A stretch of DNA of 64,000 bases from Klebsiella indica (GCF_005860775.1 NZ_VCHQ01000009.1:124001-188000), one strand, 5' to 3'; positions 1 through 9,161 are shown, counted from the first letter of the stretch. The notes: generated from the sequence alone by a model not told the origin. Program-made: numbers and translations.

Positions 1-829
1 AGGACGTGTTAAACAGGTGTATATCCAGGGCAATGCCGGTTCGCGTGTTGTTCCGGAAGATCTGGATAAATGGTATGTCAGAAATTCATCCGGAACAATG
101 GTGCCGTTTTCAGCGTTTGGTTCAGGTGAATGGGTATTCGATTCTCCGCGCTTTGAACGGTTCAATGGTATTTCAGCTGTGAATATTATGGGCTCACCGG
201 CAGCGGGATACAGTAGCGGTGATGCGGTTAAAGCCGTGCAGGAAATATTCAAAAAATTGCCCGGAGGATACAAAATAATGTGGCATGGCCTGTCTTATGA
301 AGAGCAACTGGCCGGTTCACAGACAGTCTCCTTATATCTCTTCTCGGTGTTAATCGTGTTCCTCTGCCTGGCGGCATTGTATGAAAGCTGGTCGATTCCA
401 TTTTCAGTGTTACTGGTTGTTCCGCTAGGGGTAATGGGGACAATTATTGGCGTGCTGGTAAGGGGGCTCGAAAACGATGTGTTCTTCCAGGTTGGCCTGT
501 TAACGACGGTCGGGCTGGCGGCTAAAAACGCCATCTTGATCGTCGAGTTTGCGAAAGATATTCATGAGAAAGAGGGGAAAGATATTGTGTACGCGGCGCG
601 TGAAGCGGCCCGCTTGCGTTTGCGGCCAATTATCATGACATCAATGGCGTTTGTGCTGGGGGTATTTCCGCTCACGATCTCGCACGGGGCAGGTGCGGCC
701 AGTCAGCACTCTATCGGTACCGCGGTGGTGGGCGGTATGTTGTCGGCAACATTCCTGGCGATTTATTTTGTCCCACTTTTTTATGTCATTGTGGTCCGTT
801 TTTTCAGCCGTTTTAATTCGCAAAAGTAG
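1..829 (+). CDS. RND-family multidrug efflux permease, C-terminal part (5' end outside window)
   Basis: This is the last ~276 residues of an inner-membrane proton/drug antiporter of the HAE-1 type (AcrB, MexB, MdsB). The frame is open from base 2, so the gene begins upstream of the window. Visible landmarks are the porter-domain motif [10 protein letters not shown], the segment [30 protein letters not shown] with the Lys of the proton relay, and RLRPIIMTS with the conserved Arg. Four or five C-terminal membrane spans are present. The stop is 10 bases before an outer-membrane channel gene, so the two form an operon, presumably with an adaptor gene to the left. Its relation to MdsB or AcrF cannot be settled from the C-terminus. 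Confidence 0.93.
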   Translation, partial: GRVKQVYIQGNAGSRVVPEDLDKWYVRNSSGTMVPFSAFGSGEWVFDSPRFERFNGISAVNIMGSPAAGYSSGDAVKAVQEIFKKLPGGYKIMWHGLSYEEQLAGSQTVSLYLFSVLIVFLCLAALYESWSIPFSVLLVVPLGVMGTIIGVLVRGLENDVFFQVGLLTTVGLAAKNAILIVEFAKDIHEKEGKDIVYAAREAARLRLRPIIMTSMAFVLGVFPLTISHGAGAASQHSIGTAVVGGMLSATFLAIYFVPLFYVIVVRFFSRFNSQK

Positions 830-839
830 CGGGGATATC

Positions 840-2249
840 ATGAAAATCAAACCATCGTTTGCCCCTTCGCTGCTGGCCTGGAGTCTGATTCTTTTGTCTG
901 GCTGTTCATTACAGCCGGCATATCATCGTCCGGCGATGCCTGTTCCGGCGCAGTGGCAGGAAGGACAGCAATCCGGGGATGCGGATTCGTCAACAGACTG
1001 GAAAAAATTCTACCGCGATCGGCGGCTGGTGAATTTAATTCAGCTGGCGCTTGAAAATAACCGCGATCTGCGGGTTGCCGCGTTGAACGTCGAAAGCGCG
1101 CAGGCCCAGTTCAGAATTGAACGCTCCGCGCTGTTTCCGACGATTGAAGCCAATATGAATAAAACGTCGGAGCGTGTGCCGGCGAACCTTTATTCCACAA
1201 GAAGCACGGGGGCGGCAACCTATCAGCAATATGAACTGTCGGCCGGAATAACCAGCTGGGAGCTGGATTTCTTTGGCCGGATACGCAGTCTCCGCGATAA
1301 TGCGCTGGAAACGTATCTGGCGACGGCAGCCACAGAACAGGCAACGCGGATTAGCCTGATAGCCAGCGTTGCCACCGGATATATGTCTCTGGCGGCTGAT
1401 CATGATCTGCTTCGCCTCGCGACAGAGACTGCCGATAGCCAGAAAAACACCTGGCTGTTAACACAGAGGAAGTATCTTGGCGGCAATGGTGTCGTTTCAG
1501 AACAGGATGTTATGCAGGCAGAAATGTCAGTCAGATCGGCTGAAGCGGATGTTGAAAAATACACCCGTCAGCTGAAACAGGATGAAAATGCCCTGAGTCT
1601 GCTGCTCGGCGTTCCCTTGCCGGCATCGGTTAAGCAAAACATGACGCTGGAGAATTACGTTGGCTTCCCTTCCGTGAAAGCGGGTATGCCTTCTGATTTA
1701 TTGACCCGAAGGCCGGACATTATTGCGGCAGAGCATACTCTTAAAGCCGCAAATGCCAATATTGGCGCCGCAAGGGCGGCATTCTTTCCCAGCATCAGCC
1801 TGACAGCATCGGGGGGCTCGTTGTCTGACAGTCTTGGCCATTTGCTGGAAGGTGGAACGGCGGGCTGGAGTTTCCTGCCAGAAATTAATATCCCGATATT
1901 TACGGGTGGGAAAAACGAGGCCAATCTTGATGTGGCCAAACTGGAAAAACGTATCGAAATTGCGAATTATGAAAAGTCAATACAACAGGCTTTTGAGGAG
2001 GTATCGGATGCGCTCGCCGGGAAAGAAACCTACAGCAAGGAAGTGGCGGCACGAATAAAGGATTTAGATGCCAACAAACGATATTATGGCCTTGCATTGC
2101 AACGCTATCAGGCCGGCGTCGACAGCCATCTTAATGTGCTGGTGGCGCAACGGGAACTTTATTCATCGGAAGAAGATGTGATTTCTGTAAAACTGGCCAG
2201 TCTGCAGCAAGATATTACTTTATATAAAGTACTCGGCGGCGGCTGGTAA
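840..2249 (+). CDS. RND efflux outer-membrane channel lipoprotein (OprM/NodT family)
   Basis: A 469-residue outer-membrane factor that would form the trimeric exit duct of a tripartite efflux pump. The start chosen is the ATG at 840, because it gives a lipoprotein signal ending in LLSGC (Cys22), as in OprM, CmeC and MdsC; frame-open sequence further upstream overlaps the permease gene and is not part of the protein. Two OEP repeats follow, with ELDFFGRIRS in the first half and LLTRRPDIIAAEH near residue 280, both characteristic of the family. The spacing of 10 bases from the permease gene indicates co-transcription. A dedicated channel gene next to the pump is the arrangement of mexAB-oprM and mdsABC rather than acrAB. 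Confidence 0.93.
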   Translation: MKIKPSFAPSLLAWSLILLSGCSLQPAYHRPAMPVPAQWQEGQQSGDADSSTDWKKFYRDRRLVNLIQLALENNRDLRVAALNVESAQAQFRIERSALFPTIEANMNKTSERVPANLYSTRSTGAATYQQYELSAGITSWELDFFGRIRSLRDNALETYLATAATEQATRISLIASVATGYMSLAADHDLLRLATETADSQKNTWLLTQRKYLGGNGVVSEQDVMQAEMSVRSAEADVEKYTRQLKQDENALSLLLGVPLPASVKQNMTLENYVGFPSVKAGMPSDLLTRRPDIIAAEHTLKAANANIGAARAAFFPSISLTASGGSLSDSLGHLLEGGTAGWSFLPEINIPIFTGGKNEANLDVAKLEKRIEIANYEKSIQQAFEEVSDALAGKETYSKEVAARIKDLDANKRYYGLALQRYQAGVDSHLNVLVAQRELYSSEEDVISVKLASLQQDITLYKVLGGGW

Positions 2250-2342
2250 ATATCATCGCCCCCGGCCCATACCCGCTATTGGCTGAGGGGCTGTTGCAGA
2301 AAACAAGAAGAATGAAAAAACTGATATTAATTAATTTATGGT

Positions 2343-3206
2343 ATGTCTATGGCAGCGAGAGAAGTAATAATCGGTATGCTTGTATGGATCGAGGAAAATA
2401 TTCGTGAGGATATTCAACTGCGGGATATAGAGACTCGCTCCGGCTATACCCGATGGTATTTTAATCGGGTTTTCTGTCAAGTGATGGATATCAATGTTGC
2501 CGAATACATTCGACGCAGGCGGCTGACGCTGGCTTTCGCTGAACTCAAAATTACGTCGCGCACGGTTTCAGAGATAGCGATTGGTCTTGGGTTCGGGACG
2601 GTACAAAGCTTCTGTCGGGCGTTTCGCTTGCAGTACGGATGTACTCCTCTACAGGCAAGGCGGGATCCGGTTACCGACTTCAGAAAGCAGCTTCCCGGGC
2701 CGGAGTCAAACGATCAGTTTTGTCTGGACAAGATTATTTATACGGAATTGAAAATACGCAGCTTAAAAATATCCATGTCAGACGAAAATGCCATTATTAA
2801 CCATTCCGGGCATTATATCCAGTCAAAAGTCACGAGATTTCAGAAGCGTCTGCAGGCTGATGTGGACAGTCTCGGGTTTGCTATTGAGATAAATTCGTTG
2901 GCTTCTGAGCGACGAGGAACTCAGTATATTCATCCGGTGGAGGCGCTACGTCCTGACAGTAGAGAGGGGCAAGAGAGAATAAATTACAAAGTGCTGGATG
3001 AGGGACGATATGCGGTATTATATATGCGCGTCAGCGCTGAGGTGATACACAGGGTAACTGAATACCTGTACACCCACTATTTGCCCGCATGTCCATTGAT
3101 TAAAAGAGACGGTCTCGATTTTATGCAGATCAGGGGGCAGGTGCGAGGAAGTCCTGACATGCGTAAAGTCATATATTTTATGCCCATTGATTATACCGAT
3201 AATTAA
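2343..3206 (+). CDS. AraC-family regulator of the Rob type (N-terminal HTH, C-terminal GyrI-like domain)
   Basis: A 287-residue transcription factor. Residues ~8-110 carry the double helix-turn-helix of the MarA/SoxS/Rob group, with LRDIETRSGYTRWYFNRVF and then VSEIAIGLGFGTVQSFCRAF. The remaining ~150 residues resemble the GyrI-like effector domain of Rob, and the total length is close to Rob's. MarA/SoxS-type proteins activate efflux genes, and this gene lies 93 bases after the channel gene on the same strand, so control of the pump is the natural inference; no operator was proved. Two ATG codons (2343, 2349) are possible starts and neither has a clear ribosome binding site. This gene is more AT-rich than the housekeeping genes to the right, which suggests transfer. 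Confidence 0.87.
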   Translation: MSMAAREVIIGMLVWIEENIREDIQLRDIETRSGYTRWYFNRVFCQVMDINVAEYIRRRRLTLAFAELKITSRTVSEIAIGLGFGTVQSFCRAFRLQYGCTPLQARRDPVTDFRKQLPGPESNDQFCLDKIIYTELKIRSLKISMSDENAIINHSGHYIQSKVTRFQKRLQADVDSLGFAIEINSLASERRGTQYIHPVEALRPDSREGQERINYKVLDEGRYAVLYMRVSAEVIHRVTEYLYTHYLPACPLIKRDGLDFMQIRGQVRGSPDMRKVIYFMPIDYTDN

Positions 3207-3749
3207 GCGTAGCGAGATGATTCCTGATAATGTGTAACGGCCACTGTATTAAGGACAGTCACGCAGTTGCTCATTAAACCACACAACGCAGTGCTGGCCT
3301 ATATTGACTGCCCGGAGGGGATTGACTTTTCGTTATGGGTAATCACCTCTGCATGCTGATAAGCGGCGGGATGCAATTTTAACTGCCGGGGACGCGACCG
3401 GCATGGGCCTTCCGTCTGCTACAGGAAAAAGCGTCCCCGTCCCTCTTCCCAGGAAGCATAGCGCGTCGATAATGCTCTTATCCCTTTGCGTTCACTGGCC
3501 CTTTCTCCGCCGGGCGATCCGCATCCGGACTGGCCTCCTCGATGACCTCTGTAGGAACAGGCGGAGAATTTCTGACGACACGGCACGCTAATTTTGCCGT
3601 GAATGCTGCTGAGTTCCGTCGTCCGTCAGTTTACCGGGACAGGCAAAATGAAAGATAAACAGCCATTTGAGCGAAATTTTCTGTTCGTTAACATGCTAAT
3701 GTTAGCTATTCAATGACACGTTTACTTCATTTTTCATATTTATATTATT
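3207..3749. other. Intergenic region, 543 bases, no supported gene
   Basis: No reading frame here has a plausible start with a ribosome binding site and a recognisable product. An open frame at 3403-3591 is short and lacks family features. The only structured element seen is an inverted repeat at 3689-3704, just ahead of the membrane-protein gene. Confidence 0.5.
3689..3704. repeat. Inverted repeat upstream of the 208-residue membrane protein gene
   Basis: The arms TAACAT and ATGTTA are separated by GCTA, and the symmetry nearly continues for two more bases on each side. It lies 45 bases before the start codon at 3750, a typical position for an operator. No regulator was identified. Confidence 0.4.
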
Positions 3750-4376
3750 ATGTTACTGATTCGTTCTATTATTTACTTTTTCCTTGCTGTGATACTTGCA
3801 AGCACTGTCGTTTTAGGTTTGTGGCTTGATGTCTGTTGGCTACAGGACAAGCTCGGTGAAGTCTCGGTGACAGAAATACTTCAGGAATCGATACTGGCAG
3901 TGATCGTGTTTATCCATTTCAAATTAGTGAAAGATTCCGCGCACATGCGCGAGTGCCATCTCCTGATTGGTGGTTTTTTCCTTGCGATGCTTATTCGTGA
4001 ACTGGATGGTTTGTTTGATTTAATTTCTCACGGTAGCTGGGTATGGTTTGCGCTGAGCACCTCTGTGGCGATTATTGCGTATACCGCGAGGAATTACCGT
4101 CAGGCACTCGATGATCTCGCTCGTTACCCACTGATGCCTTATTATGGAATGATGATCTCCGGGCTACTGTGTATACTGGTTTTTTCACGATTATTTGGTA
4201 TGCACTTATTGTGGGAGACAGTGCTCAGAGAGCAATATGTTCGGGTAGTTAAAAATATGGTGGAAGAGGGGGCAGAATCGTTTGGCTATGTGCTATGCCT
4301 GACGTCGAGTATTGGCTATTATTTCTACCAGCGTAAAGCAGAGCACAATTCGTATAACGAACGTCCGACAGAATAA
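3750..4376 (+). CDS. Putative inner-membrane protein of unknown function (208 residues)
   Basis: I do not recognise the family. The protein has a hydrophobic N-terminus (residues ~5-28), two further hydrophobic stretches around 40-60 and 72-90, another pair around 100-120 and 130-150, and a last one near 180-195, so about five or six membrane spans. The segment between spans holds LVKDSAHMRECH and IRELDGLFD, charged residues close to the membrane. The C-terminus is polar and probably cytoplasmic. There is no obvious ribosome binding site before the ATG at 3750, and the next in-frame ATG would remove the first spans. The gene stands alone between two long non-coding stretches, with a possible operator upstream. 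Length and consistent hydrophobic periodicity support a real gene. Confidence 0.7.
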   Translation: MLLIRSIIYFFLAVILASTVVLGLWLDVCWLQDKLGEVSVTEILQESILAVIVFIHFKLVKDSAHMRECHLLIGGFFLAMLIRELDGLFDLISHGSWVWFALSTSVAIIAYTARNYRQALDDLARYPLMPYYGMMISGLLCILVFSRLFGMHLLWETVLREQYVRVVKNMVEEGAESFGYVLCLTSSIGYYFYQRKAEHNSYNERPTE

Positions 4377-4829
4377 GTTCGCAGAGCGAGTGTAAAATAT
4401 TGCCATGCGCAGAGATATGCTCACTGTAGAATGCGCTGGCTTATTTGAAAGCGCTGCGTCTTGTCGATGAGTTGCCTGAATATTCCACTTTAATCCTTAC
4501 CGTCAGTTCGTGCTACCAGCAGCTGCGGCTGGTGGTTTGCACGACATTCAGCCGGGTAAGTTTGCGGGCGTACCCTCCGCCTGTATCAGCAGGATCGGCC
4601 AGAGAATCACCTTAGTGCCAGCAAATTGAACCACCAATGAGGCGCTAATATAATATTATTAGCATGTGAGCGGAGGCCATGTGCCATTGCGCTGTGTTCG
4701 AGAATCATGATTGACTGAGCGCCGTTTCGTGAATGACAGCGTCATTGTCCGTGATGCCGAAAGAGGTTTCCTGGTGGCGATGTGCTGAGTAATGATTAAT
4801 AAAATATTTCTGTTTTTATTGTAATAAAT

Positions 4830-4860
4830 ATATTGTACATATTTTGTAATAGTACAATAT
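4830..4860. repeat. Perfect 9-bp inverted repeat in AT-rich DNA
   Basis: The arms ATATTGTAC (4830-4838) and GTACAATAT (4852-4860) are exact reverse complements separated by 13 bases, so arm centres are 22 bases apart, about two helical turns. That suits a dimeric or tetrameric DNA-binding protein. No gene for such a protein was matched to it. Confidence 0.5.
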
Positions 4861-4883
4861 TTCCATCATGCAAAAGGTTGTAT

Positions 4884-5006
4884 ATGTATTGGCTGTGTTA
4901 CCTGACCCATTCAGGTGCCTCATCCTTATTGGCTGCCGCTGCGCGGCGTTCTAATTTGTTCCCGACAATCTGTGAGTTGTTTTATTCTGCAGGTTGCATT
5001 AATTAA
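4884..5006 (+). CDS. Possible 40-residue small ORF, unrecognised
   Basis: The frame begins MYWLCYLTHSGASS and ends at TAA 5004-5006. An AAAGG motif six bases before the ATG could act as a ribosome binding site, and the perfect inverted repeat at 4830-4860 lies just upstream. The peptide is weakly hydrophobic with a central Ala/Arg-rich part and matches no family I know. A chance frame is quite possible. Confidence 0.2.
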   Translation: MYWLCYLTHSGASSLLAAAARRSNLFPTICELFYSAGCIN

Positions 5007-5207
5007 AATATAAATATAATTCCCTGGGCTTTATCTTTTAATTGTATGAATAACTGTTGTCTCTTTTATTTATAGTGTGGTATTTTTGTGTTTTTTTATG
5101 CTAAATGATTTAAATGGTGAGGATCGCTGACAGTATATATTATGCATTCAAAAACATCCCTGTTCTTCAGGTTTCAATAAGGAGATATTCTATTACCTCT
5201 GTTTTTG

Positions 5208-5852
5208 TTAAAATGTATCACCACAGCGTTGATAATGATTGGTTGAGAGCAATTGTATGCTTTTGGGACTTAATTTATCACCTTCATTTATTTGTATTCG
5301 ACATTGAATTCCAGCATCATAACACTTTTTATACCATTCAGCGATCTGCAATGCATCGCCTTCTAGTTTGACAGGTTTTCCATTTGACCGCCATAACTGT
5401 AAACAGGTTGTTTTATTCAGTCGTATAACATAAGCACAACGGTATACGGAATAACATTTATCATTAATTTCGATCTCAGTTTCGTTAATATCAGTGGTCA
5501 CTATAGACGCGGGTAAAACGTGGCATTCCTGCGTACGCGCTTTTGCCTGTTCTTCACGTTTTTCTTGCTCAAGTAAGGGGTATGCAGTTGCTTTGCCTGT
5601 CTCTGTCAGTTCGACAGCAAGTTGTAAATTCCTGGCCCTTAATGTGCAAACAAATCCGGCTTCCTCGAGTTTTCTACAGGCGGCTCTTAAGTTCGAACCG
5701 TATACGGGCTTTTCTCCTCCTTGTTCAAGTACGCGTTCAATATCCTTAGTTGCGACTGGCATATGCTTACGTTGATCTAAAGCGGCAAGCACAATGAGAA
5801 TGTTTTTCTGTAACGCAGACATTCTGCGTGCAGATTTACTAATATCGGGCAT
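5208..5852 (-). CDS. Putative winged-helix DNA-binding protein, unknown function
   Basis: A 214-residue protein whose first ~95 residues read like a winged helix: a helical stretch from ALQKNILIVLAALDQRKH, then SNLRAACRKLEEAGF as recognition-helix region, then LRARNLQLAVELTETG as the wing. A charged helix (EQEKREEQAKARTQE) links to a C-terminal half with KCYSVYRCAYVIRLNK and LQLWRSNGKPVKLEG, which I do not recognise. Start chosen at ATG 5852, with AAAGGT about ten bases upstream; Met11 is an alternative. It could be a transcription factor or a plasmid-type DNA-binding protein. It stands in AT-rich DNA, with long non-coding stretches on both sides, which suggests horizontal acquisition. Confidence 0.68.
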   Translation of the reverse strand: MPDISKSARRMSALQKNILIVLAALDQRKHMPVATKDIERVLEQGGEKPVYGSNLRAACRKLEEAGFVCTLRARNLQLAVELTETGKATAYPLLEQEKREEQAKARTQECHVLPASIVTTDINETEIEINDKCYSVYRCAYVIRLNKTTCLQLWRSNGKPVKLEGDALQIAEWYKKCYDAGIQCRIQINEGDKLSPKSIQLLSTNHYQRCGDTF

Positions 5853-6153
5853 GATATGTTATACCTTTCACCAGTGTTATTTACGGTTGTACGTGACGAA
5901 AGTTATCCGACTGAAATAAATTTATTGCACCCTGTATCACGATAATAACCGTAATTCTGAATTGAATGCCTTTTTACCATCTGATGGTGTAGAAATTGGG
6001 TTTATTTTGTGATAATGATATTGGATTGCTATCATCCGATAATGACAGGAATGAATAGTGACGTTTATTTTATTCATATCTTGATTGTTTTGCTGTTCTG
6101 TGTGTAAATCATATGCAGATTGATTTATTTACGGGAATCGTTAATCATCCGTC
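5853..6153. other. Intergenic region with GATAATGA repeats
   Basis: Between two minus-strand genes. It has two copies of GATAATGA (6011-6018 and 6038-6045) and between them TATCATC (6030-6036), nearly the inverse of the first copy. The first ten bases match the left half of the Fur consensus but the right half is poor, so a Fur site is only a weak possibility. It probably contains the promoter of the winged-helix gene. Confidence 0.35.
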
Positions 6154-6276
6154 TTACCTTCTTCTGCTTTGAAATGTTTTTTTGATTCTTCGTCTGTCTC
6201 TGATGTATGACATAAAAGATGCTATTGAAATGATTAAAAGTACAATAGCGAGCCCAAGGAAAAATAGGTTTCCCAT
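6154..6276 (-). CDS. Small single-span membrane protein, 40 residues
   Basis: Read codon by codon from ATG 6274-6276 to TAA 6154-6156. The product starts MGNLFFLGLAIVLLIISIAS, a ~19-residue hydrophobic helix, then continues MSYIRDRRRIKKTFQSRRR, a strongly basic tail. By the positive-inside rule the C-terminus would be cytoplasmic. GAGGT (complement of 6282-6286) lies six bases before the ATG, an appropriate ribosome binding site. An in-frame ATG at 6288 would add four residues but lacks such a site. I do not recognise the family. Enterobacterial small proteins of this build often bind a larger membrane partner; the partner here is unknown. It is upstream of the winged-helix gene on the same strand, 301 bases apart. 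Confidence 0.6.
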   Translation of the reverse strand: MGNLFFLGLAIVLLIISIASFMSYIRDRRRIKKTFQSRRR

Positions 6277-7003
6277 TTCATACCTCATACGTGTGTCGTT
6301 AATGTCAGAGCGAGTGCTGGCTGGCATGAACTAATATATAATAAGATTAAGAAAAATCCTATTGTCGTAAAATGAAAATATGAAATAAATTTCGCTGGTG
6401 AGGATATGAACTGTATTGATAAGTAATTGCAATGAATGGATAACGCGCTTTTTGTTAATCAGTCATTGTGACCGCTTATTTTGCTGAATAATCATTTTTC
6501 TCTCAATTCATTCAATGAATTTTTAAGGCGTCGTCGTTATTCACTTATTAAGTGAGGTATGTCGGCATAACGTGTCGGTGGTGATTATTATGGCTATTGA
6601 TATTTATGGGGGGAATTAGTTTTAATTTTTCTCGGGGAGCGAATCATGACATTACGAATTAATGTGGCGATTGTAATATAAACCTGTGCAAGCCAGTGAG
6701 TCATCCTGGTTTACATATTCCCGAACATTAATTCGTTCCTGCTGCATTCATTTTGTGCGGGGAAGAGAAGGGGTTTGCATCAGAAGTGCTATGTCCGGGC
6801 GTTTGCCCCCGGCGGGCGAATAATTCTCATAACCGCGGAGCGGAGTTAGAACTTCGGATGATAAACGCGGCTGCAACCGATCGGTCGATATCCGGGAGAG
6901 AGAAAATACGGTGTTATACGGCCAGATATATGATGGTGTAATGATTTATCGGCGGTATTTTAAGGCTAGCCGCTGCTGAAGATACGGCAATAGGGAAGGA
7001 AAT
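6277..7003. other. Intergenic region, ~730 bases, no supported gene
   Basis: AT-rich to ~6750, then closer to the chromosomal mean. Short open frames exist (an 11-codon frame at 6646 with a GGGGAG motif, and 6753-6941) but none has recognisable content. The right end carries the ychF terminator. Confidence 0.4.
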
Positions 7004-7035
7004 GTATAAAAAATCCACGCAATAGCGTGGATTTT
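7004..7035 (-). terminator. Intrinsic terminator downstream of ychF
   Basis: Ten-base arms AAATCCACGC (7011-7020) and GCGTGGATTT (7025-7034) with an AATA loop. Read on the minus strand the stem is followed by a run of T, so it ends transcripts coming from ychF. Confidence 0.85.
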
Positions 7036-7092
7036 ACCGATTCTGGCGTTTTCATGAGATTGGATAAAACCTCATGAGACGAGCCATTCTCA

Positions 7093-8187
7093 TTAGACGT
7101 TAAACAAGAAGTTCATAATATCGCCATCCTTCACGATATAATCTTTACCTTCTGCACGCATTTTCCCGGCTTCTTTCGCGCCTTGTTCGCCTTTATAGGT
7201 AATAAAGTCTTCAAAGGCGATCGTCTGCGCGCGGATAAAGCCTTTCTCGAAATCGGTATGGATTTTACCCGCTGCCTGAGGGGCGGTTGCGCCAACCGGG
7301 ATAGTCCATGCGCGAACTTCTTTCACGCCGGCGGTGAAGTAGGTCTGTAGGTTCAGCAGTTCGTAACCGGCACGGATAACCCGGTTCAAGCCCGGTTCTT
7401 CCAGACCCATCTCAGCCATAAATTCATCGCGATCGGCATCGTCCAGCTCAGCGATATCAGCCTCAACGGCCGCACACACCGCAACCACCACGGAACCTTC
7501 GGCGGCGGCAATTTCACGAACTTTGTCGAGATAGGGATTGTTCTCAAAGCCATCTTCGTTGACGTTTGCGATATACATAGTTGGCTTCAGCGTCAGGAAG
7601 CTCAGGTATTTGATGGCGGCTTTGTCTTCATCGGTCAGGTCTTTCAGGGCACGCAGCATACCGGCGTTCTCCAGATGCGGGAGGCATTTTTCCAGCGCCG
7701 CCAGTTCTGCTTTAGCGTCTTTATCGCCGCCTTTCGCTTTTTTCTGCACCCGGTGGATAGCGCGCTCGCAGGTGTCCAGATCGGACAGCGCCAGCTCAGT
7801 GTTGATCACGTCGATGTCGTTAGCCGGGTCCACTTTGTTATTTACGTGGATGATGTTGTCGTTTTCAAAGCAGCGCACCACATGGCCGATAGCTTCGGTT
7901 TCGCGGATGTTGGTCAGAAACTGGTTACCCAGACCTTCACCTTTAGAGGCCCCTTTTACCAGACCTGCGATATCAACGAATTCCATCGTCGTGGGCAAAA
8001 TACGCTGCGGTTTGACGATTTCAGCCAGTTTGTCCAGACGCGGATCGGGCATCGGCACGACACCGGTGTTCGGCTCAATGGTACAGAAGGGGAAGTTGGC
8101 CGCTTCAATACCCGCTTTAGTGAGCGCATTGAACAGGGTGGATTTGCCGACGTTGGGCAAACCGACGATACCGCATTTGAATCCCAT
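7093..8187 (-). CDS. ychF: Redox-responsive ATPase YchF (Obg-like, OLA1 type)
   Basis: A 364-residue P-loop NTPase of the Obg-related YchF group, which binds ribosomes and prefers ATP over GTP. The G1 loop is GLPNVGKST (residues 9-17) and the switch/G3 is [14 protein letters not shown]. The usual NKxD specificity motif is replaced, here NVNE, which is the known basis of ATP preference. The C-terminal TGS domain includes the segment [11 protein letters not shown] and ends [10 protein letters not shown]. Length equals that of the E. coli protein within a residue. AAGGTG stands about eight bases before the ATG. As in E. coli it lies just downstream of pth on the same strand. Confidence 0.97.
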   Translation of the reverse strand: MGFKCGIVGLPNVGKSTLFNALTKAGIEAANFPFCTIEPNTGVVPMPDPRLDKLAEIVKPQRILPTTMEFVDIAGLVKGASKGEGLGNQFLTNIRETEAIGHVVRCFENDNIIHVNNKVDPANDIDVINTELALSDLDTCERAIHRVQKKAKGGDKDAKAELAALEKCLPHLENAGMLRALKDLTDEDKAAIKYLSFLTLKPTMYIANVNEDGFENNPYLDKVREIAAAEGSVVVAVCAAVEADIAELDDADRDEFMAEMGLEEPGLNRVIRAGYELLNLQTYFTAGVKEVRAWTIPVGATAPQAAGKIHTDFEKGFIRAQTIAFEDFITYKGEQGAKEAGKMRAEGKDYIVKDGDIMNFLFNV

Positions 8188-8304
8188 GATTTAAATCACC
8201 TTAATCTTTGGATAATCAATCTGTTACGATGAACAGATTGCAGAAAAGTTAATAACTACGCCTATTATACACGGTGCGTGATAAAAATTCCGCACGTCGA
8301 CCGG

Positions 8305-8889
8305 TTATTGCGCTTTAAACGCGTGTAAACGATTGGTCGCTTTGGTGAGCCCATCTTTCATCCACACTTCAGTGCAGCGAGCCGCTTCGTCAACGGCTTC
8401 ATCAATCAGCTTCTGTTCACCGGCTGGCGGTTTGCCCAGGACGAAACCGACGACTTTATTTTTATCACCTGGATGACCGATTCCCACGCGTAAGCGGTGA
8501 AAGTTCGGGTTATTACCCAGCTTGCTGATGATATCCTTCAGTCCATTATGTCCCCCATGACCGCCGCCAAGTTTGAACTTAGCAACGCCGGGGGGTAAGT
8601 CGAGCTCATCGTGGGCGACCAGAATTTCATCCGGATTGATACGAAAGAAGGTCGCCATCGCGGCGACGGCTTTACCGCTAAGGTTCATAAAGGTCGTCGG
8701 GACCAGCAAACGAATATCCTCACCCGCAAGGGTAATCCGCGAGGTGTAGCCGAAGAATTTGCTCTCTTCACGTAGCGGCGCACGATGACGCTCAGCCAGT
8801 AAATCCACATACCAGGCACCCGCGTTATGGCGGGTTGCCGCGTACTCAGCGCCGGGGTTCGCCAGGCCGACAATCAGTTTTATCGTCAC
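8305..8889 (-). CDS. pth: Peptidyl-tRNA hydrolase
   Basis: Recycles peptidyl-tRNAs released from stalled ribosomes by cutting the ester between peptide and tRNA. The 194-residue product begins at a GTG (8887-8889), which gives exactly the E. coli length and N-terminus ([12 protein letters not shown]); AGGAT lies just upstream. An ATG further out would add 21 residues not found in the family. Catalytic His is in ATRHNAG (residue 21), with Asn11 and the DELDLPPG loop containing the conserved Asp. The signature [13 protein letters not shown] is intact. It precedes ychF by about 120 bases on the same strand. Confidence 0.97.
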   Translation of the reverse strand: MTIKLIVGLANPGAEYAATRHNAGAWYVDLLAERHRAPLREESKFFGYTSRITLAGEDIRLLVPTTFMNLSGKAVAAMATFFRINPDEILVAHDELDLPPGVAKFKLGGGHGGHNGLKDIISKLGNNPNFHRLRVGIGHPGDKNKVVGFVLGKPPAGEQKLIDEAVDEAARCTEVWMKDGLTKATNRLHAFKAQ

Positions 8890-9161
8890 TTTTTTATCCT
8901 GCATGGATCGTTCTCTGGGGCGTAGTGTACTGTCTGCGCGCACGGTTGACAAAACTCTGCCAACGAAGCGCGGCGGATAAGGATAATTACCCGGTTGAAT
9001 AATTAGAATTTGATATTGTTCAGGGGCTTATTTGTAAATTTTTGTTAGCGCGCGGTGTGCTTATGTGACCGCTCACGCAATCAGCAGATTGGTCATTGTC
9101 TATACTATACCCATAGGATTTGGGGATATTCCCATGCAACCCAAGGTTCCGGAGGTGACAT

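Larger units (their letters stand above)
4377..5207. other. Intergenic region, 831 bases, AT-rich in its second half
   Basis: The first ~420 bases have moderate GC content and look like decayed sequence without a usable frame. From about 4790 the sequence becomes strongly AT-rich. It contains a perfect 9-bp inverted repeat (4830-4860) and a possible 40-codon frame at 4884-5006. No mobile-element end or RNA gene was recognised. Confidence 0.45.

Noticed and set aside
3403-3591. 62-codon frame between the AraC gene and the membrane protein gene
   Set aside because: No recognisable domain and no clear start signal; composition like random sequence. Could be a remnant but nothing supports it.
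5114-5371. 85-codon plus-strand frame
   Set aside because: Its second half is antisense to the winged-helix gene, and the first half is simple AT-rich sequence.
6011-6045. Fur box
   Set aside because: The left half GATAATGATA fits but the right half does not; too weak to call without more evidence.
6646-6681. 11-codon frame with GGGGAG before its ATG, perhaps a leader peptide
   Set aside because: No attenuator-like hairpin or downstream gene on that strand to regulate.
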